A stretch of 64,000 nucleotides of DNA from Ruminococcus flavefaciens AE3010 (GTDB lineage Bacteria > Bacillota > Clostridia > Oscillospirales > Ruminococcaceae). Shown here one piece after another: positions 9,749-17,927 of the stretch; the stretch's first letter is position 1; each line of letters opens with the position of its first letter. A model generated the notes under the pieces. It worked only from the letters and a program-made list of their open reading frames with translations, had not been told where the DNA came from and did not search any database. The DNA lies in contig NZ_JAGT01000001.1 of NCBI RefSeq assembly GCF_000526795.1, positions 2,392,001 through 2,456,000 on the forward strand. Reading direction: 5' to 3'. A program made the position numbers and the translations under genes.

Positions 9749-9833
9749 CCGAGTTTTAACAAAAAACTGACTTTCGGTCATATTTTTGTAGACCTGCACA
9801 ATTCTGCCGCAGATTTGCCGTGACCGTTGGTCA
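9735..9833. promoter_or_regulatory. Three TetR-type operators
   Basis: Three 13-bp sites share the pattern TGACYNNNRGTCA: TGACCGATAGTCA (9735-9747), TGACTTTCGGTCA (9768-9780) and TGACCGTTGGTCA (9821-9833). Centres are 33 and 53 bp apart, about 3 and 5 helical turns. The first overlaps the -35 box of the MMPL promoter, and the third ends 11 bp before the -35 box of the tetR promoter. Confidence 0.8.
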
Positions 9834-9844
9834 CTTTTATGCCC

Positions 9845-9873
9845 TTGACAGGCTCGATTTTTGGGGATATAAT
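9845..9873 (+). promoter_or_regulatory. Consensus promoter of the tetR gene
   Basis: TTGACA (9845-9850), 17 bases, TATAAT (9868-9873): a perfect housekeeping promoter. It leaves a leader of about 190 bases occupied by a composite repeat. Confidence 0.85.
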
Positions 9874-9904
9874 AAAAGAAAGTCAGATCATAATTCAGCG
9901 CAAA

Positions 9905-10047
9905 GTTGAGAGTTGAGAATTGAGAATTGAGAGTTAATGTGTTCGCTTCGCTCACATTATTTAAATATTGTCGCCGTAGGCGACACCAAAACTGTCAACT
10001 CTAAACTCTAAACTAAATCATAATTTTGCTTCGCAAAATTATGATTT
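9905..10047. repeat. Composite repeat with opposed heptamer arrays and hairpins
   Basis: Exactly five heptamers of the GTTGAGA/ATTGAGA type (9905-9939) are followed by a TTCGCTTCGCT hairpin, the spacer TTATTTAAATATT and a GTCGCC-GGCGAC hairpin (9969-9983). The same heptamers then appear reversed (about 9994-10013). A perfect hairpin (10015-10047, AAATCATAATTTTGC with its complement) ends just before the tetR ribosome site. The region is transcribed as the tetR leader. Confidence 0.75.
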
Positions 10048-10065
10048 AAAGAAAGGTGTGTATAA

Positions 10066-10674
10066 ATGGGCAAGGTCGATACAAACAAGAAGCTTAAAGA
10101 AAATTCCCTGCTGAAAACAGCTTTCGAGTTCTTTACCACAAAGGGCTTCAGTAAGACTTCCATAACCGACATCGTCAGTAAGGCAGGAGTTGCAAAGGGC
10201 ACATTCTACCTATACTTCAAGGACAAATACGACATACGAAACAAGCTCATATCCCATAAATCAAGCCAGCTTTTCAAAAACGCCATGGCAGACCTCGGCG
10301 CAGAGCTGGACAAGCTCTCCTTTGAGGACAAGATAATCAAGGTCATTGACAATATCATAAATCAGCTCAATGCGAACCAGTCCCTGCTCACATTCATATC
10401 CAAAAACCTGAGCTGGGGCGTGTTCAAGACAGCTATAACCACTCCCGTTTCCGAGGACGACGTGGACTTTTCGACCATATACGAGAAGCTCCTTTCGGAA
10501 GCTCCACAAGGTATAAAGGATCCCGAGATAATGCTGTTTATGATAATCGAGCTTGTAAGCTCCACCTGCTACTCGGTTATACTCTACAAGGAGCCCTGCT
10601 CGCTGGAGAAGCTCAAGCCCTACCTGTACAAATCCATAAGGCTTATAATCGCCCAGCATGAAGTTAGTGATTAG
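10066..10674 (+). CDS. TetR/AcrR family transcriptional regulator
   Basis: A 202-residue repressor. Residues 12-60 form the TetR helix-turn-helix (AFEFFTTKGFSKTSITDIVSKAGVAKG followed by TFYLYFKDK); the rest is the variable ligand-binding and dimer domain. It is divergent from the MMPL operon, and three matching palindromes lie between the two promoters, so it very probably represses the exporter and perhaps itself until a ligand binds. The ligand is unknown. AGAAAGG lies 10 bases before the ATG. Confidence 0.92.
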   Translation: MGKVDTNKKLKENSLLKTAFEFFTTKGFSKTSITDIVSKAGVAKGTFYLYFKDKYDIRNKLISHKSSQLFKNAMADLGAELDKLSFEDKIIKVIDNIINQLNANQSLLTFISKNLSWGVFKTAITTPVSEDDVDFSTIYEKLLSEAPQGIKDPEIMLFMIIELVSSTCYSVILYKEPCSLEKLKPYLYKSIRLIIAQHEVSD

Positions 10675-10682
10675 TGATAAGA

Positions 10683-10709
10683 AAAAGGCAGTCCTATGGA
10701 CTGCCTTTT
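10683..10709 (+). terminator. Intrinsic terminator of tetR
   Basis: AAAAGGCAGTCC-tat-GGACTGCCTTTT, a perfect stem with flanking A and T runs that could work in both directions. Confidence 0.9.
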
Positions 10710-10730
10710 GTTATGCTTATAAAAAACGCT

Positions 10731-11014
10731 GTAGGGGCTGATGCCTACATCAGCCCGTCATATAACCATTAATTTACGGGGCGATGTGGGTGACTCCCTA
10801 CAGTGTAGGGAGATGTCAGCATAGCTGACAGAGGGTCGTCGCTCCTGTTAGGAGATGTCCGTAGGACAGAGGGTACGGGTGCCTGTTAGGCATCGCCCCC
10901 TACGATAGGTCATTTGAAATTTTATGGGCTTTAGCGGGCGGGCGGAACTCGCCCCAACACTACCCTCTACTCTCTACTTTCTACTCACTCGCGGGCGGAT
11001 AATATCCGCCCCTA
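10731..11014. repeat. Cluster of intergenic palindromes and heptamers
   Basis: The 345-base gap between tetR and the MATE gene holds no gene. It has a GTAG palindrome (10731-10756), a dense stretch of GGAGATGTC-loop-GACAGAGGG hairpins (10810-10875) nested inside larger GGGGCGAT / ATCGCCCC arms, reversed TAG-type heptamers (10969-10987) and a reverse GTAG palindrome (10991-11014, GGGCGGATA arms). The GATGTC...GACAGAGGG motif is shared with the elements at 12474 and 26575. Confidence 0.75.
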
Positions 11015-11019
11015 CATGG

Positions 11020-12360
11020 TTAACGCGTTATGTTCTTAACCCATTTATACTTGACGTAATGCTTGTATACCGCAGGTATTTTCACAAACTCGTCCAGTGT
11101 GAGTATAAAAGCTACCGCCAGCACGGGGAGCTTCAGCCAGAATGCGGCTATCATACCCATGGGCACCACCACGCACCAGAGTGTCACAATGTCGCATATC
11201 ATGCCGAATCTCGTGTCTCCGCCTGCGGGGAACATTCCGCCTATGATAGTGGAGTTAAGCGCGTTTCCGATGATGTAGTAAGCCGCCATGAACATCATAT
11301 ACTTCAAGTAATACTGCGCCTGCGGATTGAGAGTTATCACTTTGAGTATAATCGGCGTCAGCGCAAGTATGACTACTCCCGAGCCTGCTCCTATAATAAG
11401 GGACAGCCGCACGAATTTTCCGCCTGCCTTTTTGGCTTCGTCTGTTTCGTTCCTACCAAGCATACCGCCAAGTACGATGCCGACACCCGCCGCGATTCCC
11501 CAGCAGAGACTGGCTATAATACAGCGGACGATGCTTGCTATGGAGTTCGCCGCAACAGCGTCGCTTCCCAGTCTGCCCATGATGACGGAGTACATGGTCA
11601 CTCCGCCGCCCCAGCCAAGCTGATTGAGCAGGATAGGCGCGGTATATTTTATGTAGTCCTTGTGCAGAATACTGTCTTTAAGCACGAACATCATACCAAC
11701 ACGCAGTGGCGGACACTTGCCGCGGAGCATTACCGCAAGGATAAACACACATTCAAAAGCGCGTGCGAGGACCGTAGCCAGAGCCGCACCTGCTATGCCC
11801 ATTTCGGGGAAGGGTCCCACTCCGAAGATGAGCAGCCAGTTCATAAGGATATTGAATACCACGGAAAGGCTTCCGATAAGGGAGCTGAGCCCTGCACAGT
11901 CGCATATCTTCATAATGCCGAAATACGCCTGCGAGAAGCCTGCCAGCACATATGACAGCGCCACGGTGCGCAGGTACACTCCGCCGAGGCGTACAAGTTC
12001 GGGGTCATTGGTAAATATACGCATTATGTATTGGGGGAAGATAAGAGCTCCCAGAGTAAAGACAGCTCCCACAAGGAGGGAGTATCTCATGGTCAGCGCG
12101 AGTACCTTATCCACGGTCTTGTGGTCCTTTTTGCCCCAGTACTGAGCACCAAGGACGTTGCAGCCCGATATGAACGCCATAAAGAACAGGCTGAACACAA
12201 AGGCTACCTGACCTGCGAGAGATGACGCCGACAGGGAGTCCTGATCGAGAAATCCCAGCATAAAGGCGTCCGAAGCCGATACCAGTGACGCCATGAAGTA
12301 CTGGAAGGCTATGGGCGCTACTATGGTGAATAATTTTTTGTATAATTCTTTATCTTTCAT
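11020..12360 (-). CDS. MATE family efflux transporter
   Basis: A 446-residue membrane protein with about 12 helices in two similar halves, typical of the multidrug and toxin extrusion family that expels cationic drugs or metabolites using a Na+ or H+ gradient. The N-terminal half has the SASDAFMLGFLD and LAGQ-type helix 1-2 signature, and the second half has GWGGGVTMYSVIMGRLG and the AAGVGIVLGGMLGRNE segment. I take the start at 12360, where AAAGGAGATAT directly precedes the ATG, not the longer form from 12381. Substrate not predictable. It is a single gene. Confidence 0.9.
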   Translation of the reverse strand: MKDKELYKKLFTIVAPIAFQYFMASLVSASDAFMLGFLDQDSLSASSLAGQVAFVFSLFFMAFISGCNVLGAQYWGKKDHKTVDKVLALTMRYSLLVGAVFTLGALIFPQYIMRIFTNDPELVRLGGVYLRTVALSYVLAGFSQAYFGIMKICDCAGLSSLIGSLSVVFNILMNWLLIFGVGPFPEMGIAGAALATVLARAFECVFILAVMLRGKCPPLRVGMMFVLKDSILHKDYIKYTAPILLNQLGWGGGVTMYSVIMGRLGSDAVAANSIASIVRCIIASLCWGIAAGVGIVLGGMLGRNETDEAKKAGGKFVRLSLIIGAGSGVVILALTPIILKVITLNPQAQYYLKYMMFMAAYYIIGNALNSTIIGGMFPAGGDTRFGMICDIVTLWCVVVPMGMIAAFWLKLPVLAVAFILTLDEFVKIPAVYKHYVKYKWVKNITR

Positions 12361-12386
12361 ATATCTCCTTTTATTTGTCATTGCCT

Positions 12387-12449
12387 GTAGGGACGGATAC
12401 TATCCGCCCGTTATTCATCATCTGTAGGGGACGGCGTCCTCGACGTCCC
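12387..12449. repeat. Pair of GTAG palindromes
   Basis: GTAG palindromes at 12387-12409 (arms GGCGGATA-like) and 12424-12449 (arms GGGACGnCG / CGACGTCCC) stand in the same orientation with 14 bases between. They sit just upstream of the MATE gene. Confidence 0.75.
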
Positions 12450-12473
12450 ATTAAGGGACGCCCTCTCTTGCAG

Positions 12474-12571
12474 GTCCCCCTAATCGGGTCCGTCCCCTCT
12501 GTCGCGTTGCGACATCTCCCCATCTTATGGGGAGTCACTCCGCCAAAGGAACACGGTCCCTTTGGAATCCC
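12474..12571 (-). repeat. About 100-bp intergenic element, copy 1
   Basis: Read on the minus strand it starts GGGATTCCAAAGGGAC, continues with TTCCTTTGG, ACTCCCCA...TGGGGAGATGTCGC, a GCGACAGAGGGGACGG segment and CCCGATTAGGGGGAC. It matches the element at 26575-26679 almost base for base at both ends and in the centre, in the opposite orientation. It has several nested hairpins and encodes no convincing protein. Confidence 0.8.
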
Positions 12572-12604
12572 GTTCATATTCTAATCCAAGTTCTTATGCA
12601 GACG

Positions 12605-12637
12605 AAAAAGCTGCCGCACATCTGTGCAGCAGCCATA
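12605..12637 (-). terminator. Intrinsic terminator of murA
   Basis: On the minus strand GCTGCTGCACA-ga-TGTGCGGCAGC followed by TTTTTC, just after the murA stop. Confidence 0.85.
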
Positions 12638-12644
12638 TTGCTTA

Positions 12645-13949
12645 TTAAACAGCAGCCTTGTCGCTTTCGGGCTTTGTATCCTCTGCCTTATCGGGAACGC
12701 TTACCTTTTCGATATCAGCGCCCAGCGCACGAAGCTTGCCCTCCATACAGTCATAGCCTCTTTCGATATGATAGATATCCTCTATCTCGGTAACGCCGCT
12801 GGCAGCCAGACCTGCGATTATAAGCGCAGCGCCTGCTCTCAGGTCGCATGCCTTTACGGGAGCTCCCATAAGCTTGCCTGTGCCCTCGATAAGAGCTACC
12901 TTGCCGTTTACTGTGATATCAGCGCCCATTCTTCTGAGCTCGTCAACATAGCGGAAGCGCTGCTCCCAGATATTCTCGGTGATGATGCTTGTCCCCTCTG
13001 CAAGACAGAGAAGCGTAGCTATCTGAGACTGCATATCTGTAGGGAATCCCGGGTGTGGAGCTGTCTTGATGTTGGTCTTTACAAGAGGACCGTCCACCCA
13101 TACTCTGATGCTGTCGTCGAACTGCTCTATGTTCACGCCGATCTTTTCAAGCTTCTTTGTGATCGACTCAAGATGCTTTGGAATTACATTCTTTATGAGC
13201 ACATCACCCTTTGTAGCGGCAACTGCTACCATGAATGTGCCTGCCTCTATCTGGTCGGGAATAACAGCGTAGGTAGTACCGTGGAGGTGCTCCACGCCTC
13301 TGATCTTGATAACATCGGTACCTGCGCCCATGATATTAGCGCCCATAGAGTTGAGGAAGTTTGCAAGATCAACGATATGCGGCTCCTTAGCCGCATTCTC
13401 AATAACAGTGAGTCCCTCTGCCTTTACAGCAGCCAGCATGGCGTTCATAGTAGCTCCAACGGTAACAACGTCGAAGAATATCTGATTGCCTGTGAGCTTA
13501 TCGGCTGTAAGGTCTATCATGCCCTGACTGAGAGTATACTCCGCACCGAGAGCTGTGAAAGCCTTCAGATGCTGATCGATAGGACGGTCGCCCAATGGAC
13601 ATCCGCCCGGCATGGAAACTCTTGCCTTATTGAATTTTCCGAGAAGTGCTCCGAGGAAATAGTATGAAGCACGCATTTTTCTTGCATACTCATAGGGGAC
13701 GCAGAACTTATCGATAGTGGTAGGATCGATCCTGTAAGCGTCCTTGCCTATATTAGTGACCTCAGCACCCATCTCCTTGAGGATATGGATACATATTCTG
13801 ACATCGCTGATGTAGGGGACATTTTCTACGATACATGGTTCATCTGAAAGAATAACTGCGGGAAGAATAGCAACAGCTGCATTCTTGGCTCCGCTGATGG
13901 TGACTTCGCCCTCAAGGCGTCTTCCGCCTTTTACAACAAACTTATCCAA
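12645..13949 (-). CDS. murA: UDP-N-acetylglucosamine 1-carboxyvinyltransferase
   Basis: First committed step of peptidoglycan synthesis: transfer of enolpyruvate from PEP to UDP-GlcNAc, in the cytoplasm. The protein has the EPT inside-out barrel pattern, the substrate-binding GAKNAA motif at residues 20-25, and the catalytic loop SMPGGCPLGDRP with Cys117, the residue attacked by fosfomycin. The long form (434 aa) is of normal length plus a short acidic tail. The start codon is TTG, with AAGGAGAG about 8 bases upstream; no better ATG lies nearby. Many Firmicutes have two murA genes; this window shows only one. Confidence 0.95.
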   Translation of the reverse strand: MDKFVVKGGRRLEGEVTISGAKNAAVAILPAVILSDEPCIVENVPYISDVRICIHILKEMGAEVTNIGKDAYRIDPTTIDKFCVPYEYARKMRASYYFLGALLGKFNKARVSMPGGCPLGDRPIDQHLKAFTALGAEYTLSQGMIDLTADKLTGNQIFFDVVTVGATMNAMLAAVKAEGLTVIENAAKEPHIVDLANFLNSMGANIMGAGTDVIKIRGVEHLHGTTYAVIPDQIEAGTFMVAVAATKGDVLIKNVIPKHLESITKKLEKIGVNIEQFDDSIRVWVDGPLVKTNIKTAPHPGFPTDMQSQIATLLCLAEGTSIITENIWEQRFRYVDELRRMGADITVNGKVALIEGTGKLMGAPVKACDLRAGAALIIAGLAASGVTEIEDIYHIERGYDCMEGKLRALGADIEKVSVPDKAEDTKPESDKAAV

Positions 13950-14057
13950 ATATTTTCTCTCCTTATTTTTCGGGTCTCTTTATCTTTTCCCGAATTTCTT
14001 TCTTTTGTTCCTCGGCATAAGACGCCGACAATTTACACAAAGGGTATTTGCTGAGAA

Positions 14058-15623
14058 TTATTCATTTGTGGTGGTTTCCGCAGTGGTTTCTGTGGAAGCT
14101 TCTGTAGCAGTCTGAGTATTTGCCTTTATTTTATCATAATCGGAAATATTGAAGCGAACAGCTTCGCCCTTGTATTCCGATACCTTAACGTACTCTATGG
14201 TAACGTCCTTGACAGGCTTATCATTGGTGTCTGTCTCAACATTCTGGACATCGAATACGATATCGAGTCCGTCGAACACCTGACCGAAGATAGTATAGCT
14301 GCCGTCCAGCCATGGTGTACCGCCGTTGGTGGAATATACCTCCGCCTCGTTGTCGGTAAAGTCATAGCCTTGCTCTTCAAGATTACTGATCTCTTCAGTG
14401 TTGTAGACGTCGCCAGTAACTATATAGAACTGGCTGCCGCTTGAAGCAGTAGAGCCGCTGTTTGCATAGGCAACAGCGCCTGCGGCATGGATAAGATGGG
14501 AATTGGTGCCGTCGTCAAAGCCCTTTTCGTATATGGACTCGCCGCCTGTACCGTCGCCTTTGGGATCGCCGCCCTGTATCATAAAGTCCTTGATAACTCT
14601 GTGGAATGTAAGGCCGTCATAGTAGCCCTTTTCCGCATGCTCCAAAAAGCTGGGAACGCCCTTTTCGGCGTACTCTGGGAAGAGCTTTATCTTGATCTCT
14701 CCGTCGTAGCCCTTGAGCTTCATGGAAACTATCTTTTCGCCCTCCTTGGGAGCTGTATAGTTTGCAATGGTAACATTTTCCTTTTCGGAAGCCTTCTTTG
14801 CTTCCTCTATGTCAAAGTCCTTGTAATCGTCTATATACCAGCGTATTTCCTCGCCGTTGTACTCTCCGACAGTAACAGATTCAATGATAACATCCTCAAG
14901 AGGCATACTTGAAGCAGCGTTTACCGCAACGTACTGTACCTTGAAAATAACATCAAGTCCGTCGATGACCTGTCCGAAAACGGTATAACTGCCATCGAGC
15001 CACGGTGTGCCGCCGACTTTTTTATAGACAGCCTTAGCCTTGTCCGAGAAAACATAACCGCCCTGGCTGAAATAATCGAGATCATCATCAGTTATAGCAG
15101 AGCCCGTTACAACGTAGAACTGGCTTCCGTCAGTGGAAGTGGAGCCGCTGTTTGCATATACAAGAGCACCGGGAACGTGGATAAGGTGTGGGTCTGTGCC
15201 GCCGTCAAACTTGCCGCCCCAGACGCTTTCGCCGCCCATTCCTGTGCCTTCGGGATCGCCGCCCTGTATCATGAAGTCCCTGATGACTCTGTGGAACTTG
15301 AGTCCGTCATAGTAACCCTTTTTAGCCAGCTCAACGAAGTTCTCAACGCCCTTGTCCGCATATTCGGGAAAGAGCCTGAACTTGACTTCACCGTAATCCT
15401 TGATCTTCATAGTGATTATGGTATCGCCCTTCTGTGGAGCTGTAAAATTGGCTATATCAACATTTTCTGCTGTAAGCGCCTCTGTTGTCGTCTCGGTAGC
15501 CGAAGCACTTGTGGTATCTGTGGTGCTTTCAGAGCTGCTTACACCTGCTTTGCCGCTGCATGATGCAAAAGCAGAGAATACCAGCGTTGTACAGAAAACA
15601 CCTGCCAGAATCTTTCTAAACAT
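14058..15623 (-). CDS. Lipoprotein with two cyclophilin-type peptidyl-prolyl isomerase domains
   Basis: A 521-residue protein. A lipoprotein-like signal (FRKILAG...SAFASC) is followed by a Ser/Thr linker and two complete cyclophilin domains (about 55-240 and 280-470). Both keep the active-site strand FHRVI(R/K)DFMIQGGDP and the GSQFY(V/I)VTG segment, so both should catalyse Xaa-Pro isomerisation outside the membrane, probably to help exported proteins fold. The first ATG in the frame (15668) has no ribosome site; AAGGAGTG precedes the ATG at 15623. The two halves are close copies, a tandem domain duplication. The next gene upstream encodes a third, degenerate relative. Confidence 0.9.
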   Translation of the reverse strand: MFRKILAGVFCTTLVFSAFASCSGKAGVSSSESTTDTTSASATETTTEALTAENVDIANFTAPQKGDTIITMKIKDYGEVKFRLFPEYADKGVENFVELAKKGYYDGLKFHRVIRDFMIQGGDPEGTGMGGESVWGGKFDGGTDPHLIHVPGALVYANSGSTSTDGSQFYVVTGSAITDDDLDYFSQGGYVFSDKAKAVYKKVGGTPWLDGSYTVFGQVIDGLDVIFKVQYVAVNAASSMPLEDVIIESVTVGEYNGEEIRWYIDDYKDFDIEEAKKASEKENVTIANYTAPKEGEKIVSMKLKGYDGEIKIKLFPEYAEKGVPSFLEHAEKGYYDGLTFHRVIKDFMIQGGDPKGDGTGGESIYEKGFDDGTNSHLIHAAGAVAYANSGSTASSGSQFYIVTGDVYNTEEISNLEEQGYDFTDNEAEVYSTNGGTPWLDGSYTIFGQVFDGLDIVFDVQNVETDTNDKPVKDVTIEYVKVSEYKGEAVRFNISDYDKIKANTQTATEASTETTAETTTNE

Positions 15624-15700
15624 GATTTCACTCCTTGAAAACGTGAAACTATATGATAGTATGTTCAAAACAGAACAAAAAACTATACTTCAACTTATAT

Positions 15701-15729
15701 ATTATACACCACAAAAACCGATTTGTAAA
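15701..15729 (-). promoter_or_regulatory. Promoter of the double cyclophilin gene
   Basis: Minus strand: TTTACA (15724-15729), 17-base spacer, TATAAT (15701-15706). Confidence 0.75.
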
Positions 15730-15812
15730 GAGTTTTCATGATTTTTTGTATTTTTCGGACAAAGCCGACGGTTCAAATACGGTAAAATCTTCCAATAATA
15801 ACCGTATATTCT

Positions 15813-16619
15813 TTACTTTTCAGCTTCCTCAGTCTTTTCATCTTCTGCGGAATATGTGCTGATAGTTACCGAGTTTATCATCACGTCCTCAACGGGCACC
15901 TTGTATACGCCTATCTCGTTGGCTTCCAGATTCGCCAGCTTCTCCACAACGTCAAAGCCCTTATAGGTCTGACCGATCACGGTTAGCTGCTGAGAGAAAT
16001 TGGGAACGCCGCCCTTTTCGATAAAGGCGTTGGCAAGGTCCTTGCTCTCGGATATATCTATGAGCTCCTGCTTTATCTCGTCGGTAAAATCGATAGTATT
16101 CACCGTCATGAAGCGGCTTCCGTTATAGTATGTGCCGCCGCCGAGGAATTTCTCCTTGAAGTTCCTCTTAACGGTGGTGTTCATAGCCAGAACAGCACCC
16201 TTGAATGGCCACAGGTCTTGGTGGAGCTCTCTCTCCACAAGCTCGTGGGAGTTATCGTTTGCGTTGCCGTTTTTATTGGGAGCTCCTGCCGCAGAATATA
16301 CGCCGCTCTCCGAGTGGAACACATAGGTGTTGTTGTAATAGCCCTGATTTGCCAGCTCAGTGAAGTTGGCAACAGCATTGGGAGAATACTGGGGATAGAG
16401 CACAAAGCGGTACTCGCCGAGGGTAGTGTCCACGATAGCGATAGGGTCGCCGTCCTTGGGAGGGTCCAGCTGTACCAGCTTCATGGTCTCGGCATCAACG
16501 GTGATGTAGCTGTTATTGCGTGCCATAAGGGTATTGCTGAGCATTATCACCAGAGATGAAATGCCCATTATGAGGGTAAATATCAGTACAAGTCTGACAA
16601 CATTGTTCTTTTTCAGCAT
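15813..16619 (-). CDS. Membrane-anchored degenerate cyclophilin-like protein
   Basis: A 268-residue protein with one N-terminal membrane helix (about 7-28) and an outer cyclophilin-like domain. The fold markers are visible (VDTTLGEYRFVLYPQYSPNAVANFTELANQGYYN, then GSRFMTV), but the active-site strand FHRV...QGG is replaced by VFHSESGVYSAAG, so the key Arg is lost, and the loop before GAVLAMN is rebuilt. It is probably not an efficient prolyl isomerase and may bind peptides or be structural. It lies upstream of the double cyclophilin gene on the same strand, with a separate promoter between them. GAAAGGACA precedes the ATG. Confidence 0.78.
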   Translation of the reverse strand: MLKKNNVVRLVLIFTLIMGISSLVIMLSNTLMARNNSYITVDAETMKLVQLDPPKDGDPIAIVDTTLGEYRFVLYPQYSPNAVANFTELANQGYYNNTYVFHSESGVYSAAGAPNKNGNANDNSHELVERELHQDLWPFKGAVLAMNTTVKRNFKEKFLGGGTYYNGSRFMTVNTIDFTDEIKQELIDISESKDLANAFIEKGGVPNFSQQLTVIGQTYKGFDVVEKLANLEANEIGVYKVPVEDVMINSVTISTYSAEDEKTEEAEK

Positions 16620-16683
16620 AAAATTGTCCTTTCAAAAGCATATCGCTTTTATTATACCCGTTATTTCGGCTTTTGTCAATATT

Positions 16684-16832
16684 TAAGCCGTTAGCCTTTA
16701 GCTGCAGGGACGCGCAGTGCGCGTCCACAAGTGATTTGTTAATAGTGATTTGTAGGGAACGCCGCCCTCGGCGTTCCGTGTAGGGGCGCCGTTTCGGCGC
16801 CCGCAGACCAAATTAATTCCGAATTCCGAATT
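16684..16832. repeat. Composite repeat: heptamers and three GTAG-type palindromes
   Basis: Three TTAGCC-type heptamers (16684-16704) run into a GCAG-tagged palindrome (16704-16726). GTGATTT-type heptamers (16730-16751) run directly into a GTAG palindrome (16752-16777), then another follows (16780-16806) and AATTCCG heptamers (16811-16832). The heptamer array abuts the GTAG tag in each case. Confidence 0.8.
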
Positions 16833-16859
16833 AAAAATGGCGTCCAATGGACGCCATTT
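16833..16859 (-). terminator. Intrinsic terminator of recR
   Basis: AAAATGGCGTCC-aat-GGACGCCATTTT directly after the recR stop; minus-strand transcripts end in TTTTTAAT. Confidence 0.85.
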
Positions 16860-17462
16860 TTACATATCGTTTCGATTTTCGAGAGCCTTGAAAAGCGTTA
16901 CCTCGTCGGCATATTCAAGGATACCGCCCACGGGAAGTCCGAAGGCAAGCCTTGTGACCTTGATACCCATTGGTTTGAGCAGTCCTGCTATATACATAGC
17001 CGTAGCATCGCCCTCAACAGTGGGATTTGTCGCCATGATGACCTCCTCTACACCGCCCTCGGCTATCCTCGCAAGGAGCTCCTTTACGCGGAGCTTGTCG
17101 GGAGTTATGCCGTCCATAGGTGAGAGCAGTCCGTGAAGCACATGGTACACGCCGCCGTACTCTCTTGTACGCTCAAAGGCAGTGACGTCCTTGGGGTTCT
17201 CGACCACGCATATAACGCTCCTGTCACGCTCGGGATCGTCGCAGATAGGACATATATCCCTCTCTGTGAGGTTCTGGCAGCACTTGCAGCAGTGAACGTT
17301 TTTCTTTGCGTCGATAAGCGCCTTTGCGAAGTCCTCAACCGCTTCCGTATCCATAGACATGACATGATACGCAAGTCTCTGCGCCGATTTCATGCCGATA
17401 CCGGGAAGTGACGCGAACTTCTCCGCCAGTATGACCAGCGGAAGCGCGTTATGATCTGCCAT
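16860..17462 (-). CDS. recR: Recombination mediator RecR
   Basis: Works with RecO (and RecF) to load RecA on single-stranded DNA at gaps. The 200-residue protein has the helix-hairpin-helix (LPGIGMKSAQRLAYHV), the four-Cys zinc finger (CxxC...CPIC, residues about 58-73), and the Toprim domain (ICVVENPKDVTAFERT...). It follows ybaB with only 6 bases between stop and start; no strong ribosome site is visible, so translation may be coupled to ybaB. The order dnaX-ybaB-recR is conserved in Firmicutes. Confidence 0.96.
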   Translation of the reverse strand: MADHNALPLVILAEKFASLPGIGMKSAQRLAYHVMSMDTEAVEDFAKALIDAKKNVHCCKCCQNLTERDICPICDDPERDRSVICVVENPKDVTAFERTREYGGVYHVLHGLLSPMDGITPDKLRVKELLARIAEGGVEEVIMATNPTVEGDATAMYIAGLLKPMGIKVTRLAFGLPVGGILEYADEVTLFKALENRNDM

Positions 17463-17468
17463 TATTTA

Positions 17469-17819
17469 TCAGAAAAGACCGGGGAGAGATACTCCGCCTG
17501 TGATCTTGCCCATTTCTGTCTCTGTAGTAGTCTCAACGTTGTTTACAGCTTCGTTTACAGCACTGATGATGAGATCCTGGAGCATATCGATATCCTCGGG
17601 ATCAACTACCTCGGGCTTGAGTGTGAGAGACTTGATAGTCTTCTTGCCTGTGATAGTGACCTCAACTGCACCGCCGCCTGCTGTAGCGGAGAACTCTCTT
17701 GCTTCGATATCTTCCTGGAGCTCAGTGATCTGATCCTGCATCTTCTGAGCCTGCTTTATCATCTGGTTCATGTTCTGAGCGCCGCCTGCGTTGATATTCT
17801 TTGGTATTCTTGCTTTCAT
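17469..17819 (-). CDS. YbaB/EbfC family nucleoid-associated protein
   Basis: A 116-residue small DNA-binding protein of the YbaB/EbfC family, which forms tweezer-like dimers on DNA. The family core MNQMIKQAQKMQDQITELQEDIEAREFSATAGGGAVEVTITG is present, with a C-terminal helix. It lies between dnaX and recR, the standard arrangement. AAAGGAG lies before the ATG at 17819. A palindrome-bearing gap separates it from dnaX. Confidence 0.93.
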   Translation of the reverse strand: MKARIPKNINAGGAQNMNQMIKQAQKMQDQITELQEDIEAREFSATAGGGAVEVTITGKKTIKSLTLKPEVVDPEDIDMLQDLIISAVNEAVNNVETTTETEMGKITGGVSLPGLF

Positions 17820-17894
17820 TTTAAAATTCTCCTTTGAAAATAAAAATTCTTAGTTTTATATAAAGCAAAGTTAATTGCTTTTGAACTTGATTAC

Positions 17895-17922
17895 GCGGAA
17901 CGCCTGACAGGCGTTCCCTGCA
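17895..17922 (-). repeat. Single REP-like palindrome between dnaX and ybaB
   Basis: Minus strand: GCAGGGAACGCC-tgtca-GGCGTTCC. Same plan as the GTAG palindromes, with GCAG as the tag. Confidence 0.7.
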
Positions 17923-17927
17923 CAAGC

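Noticed and set aside
10810..10875. tRNA- or riboswitch-like fold in the tetR-MATE gap
   Set aside because: The stems are explained by GATGTC...GACAGAGGG repeats that also occur at 12474 and 26575; no tRNA features.
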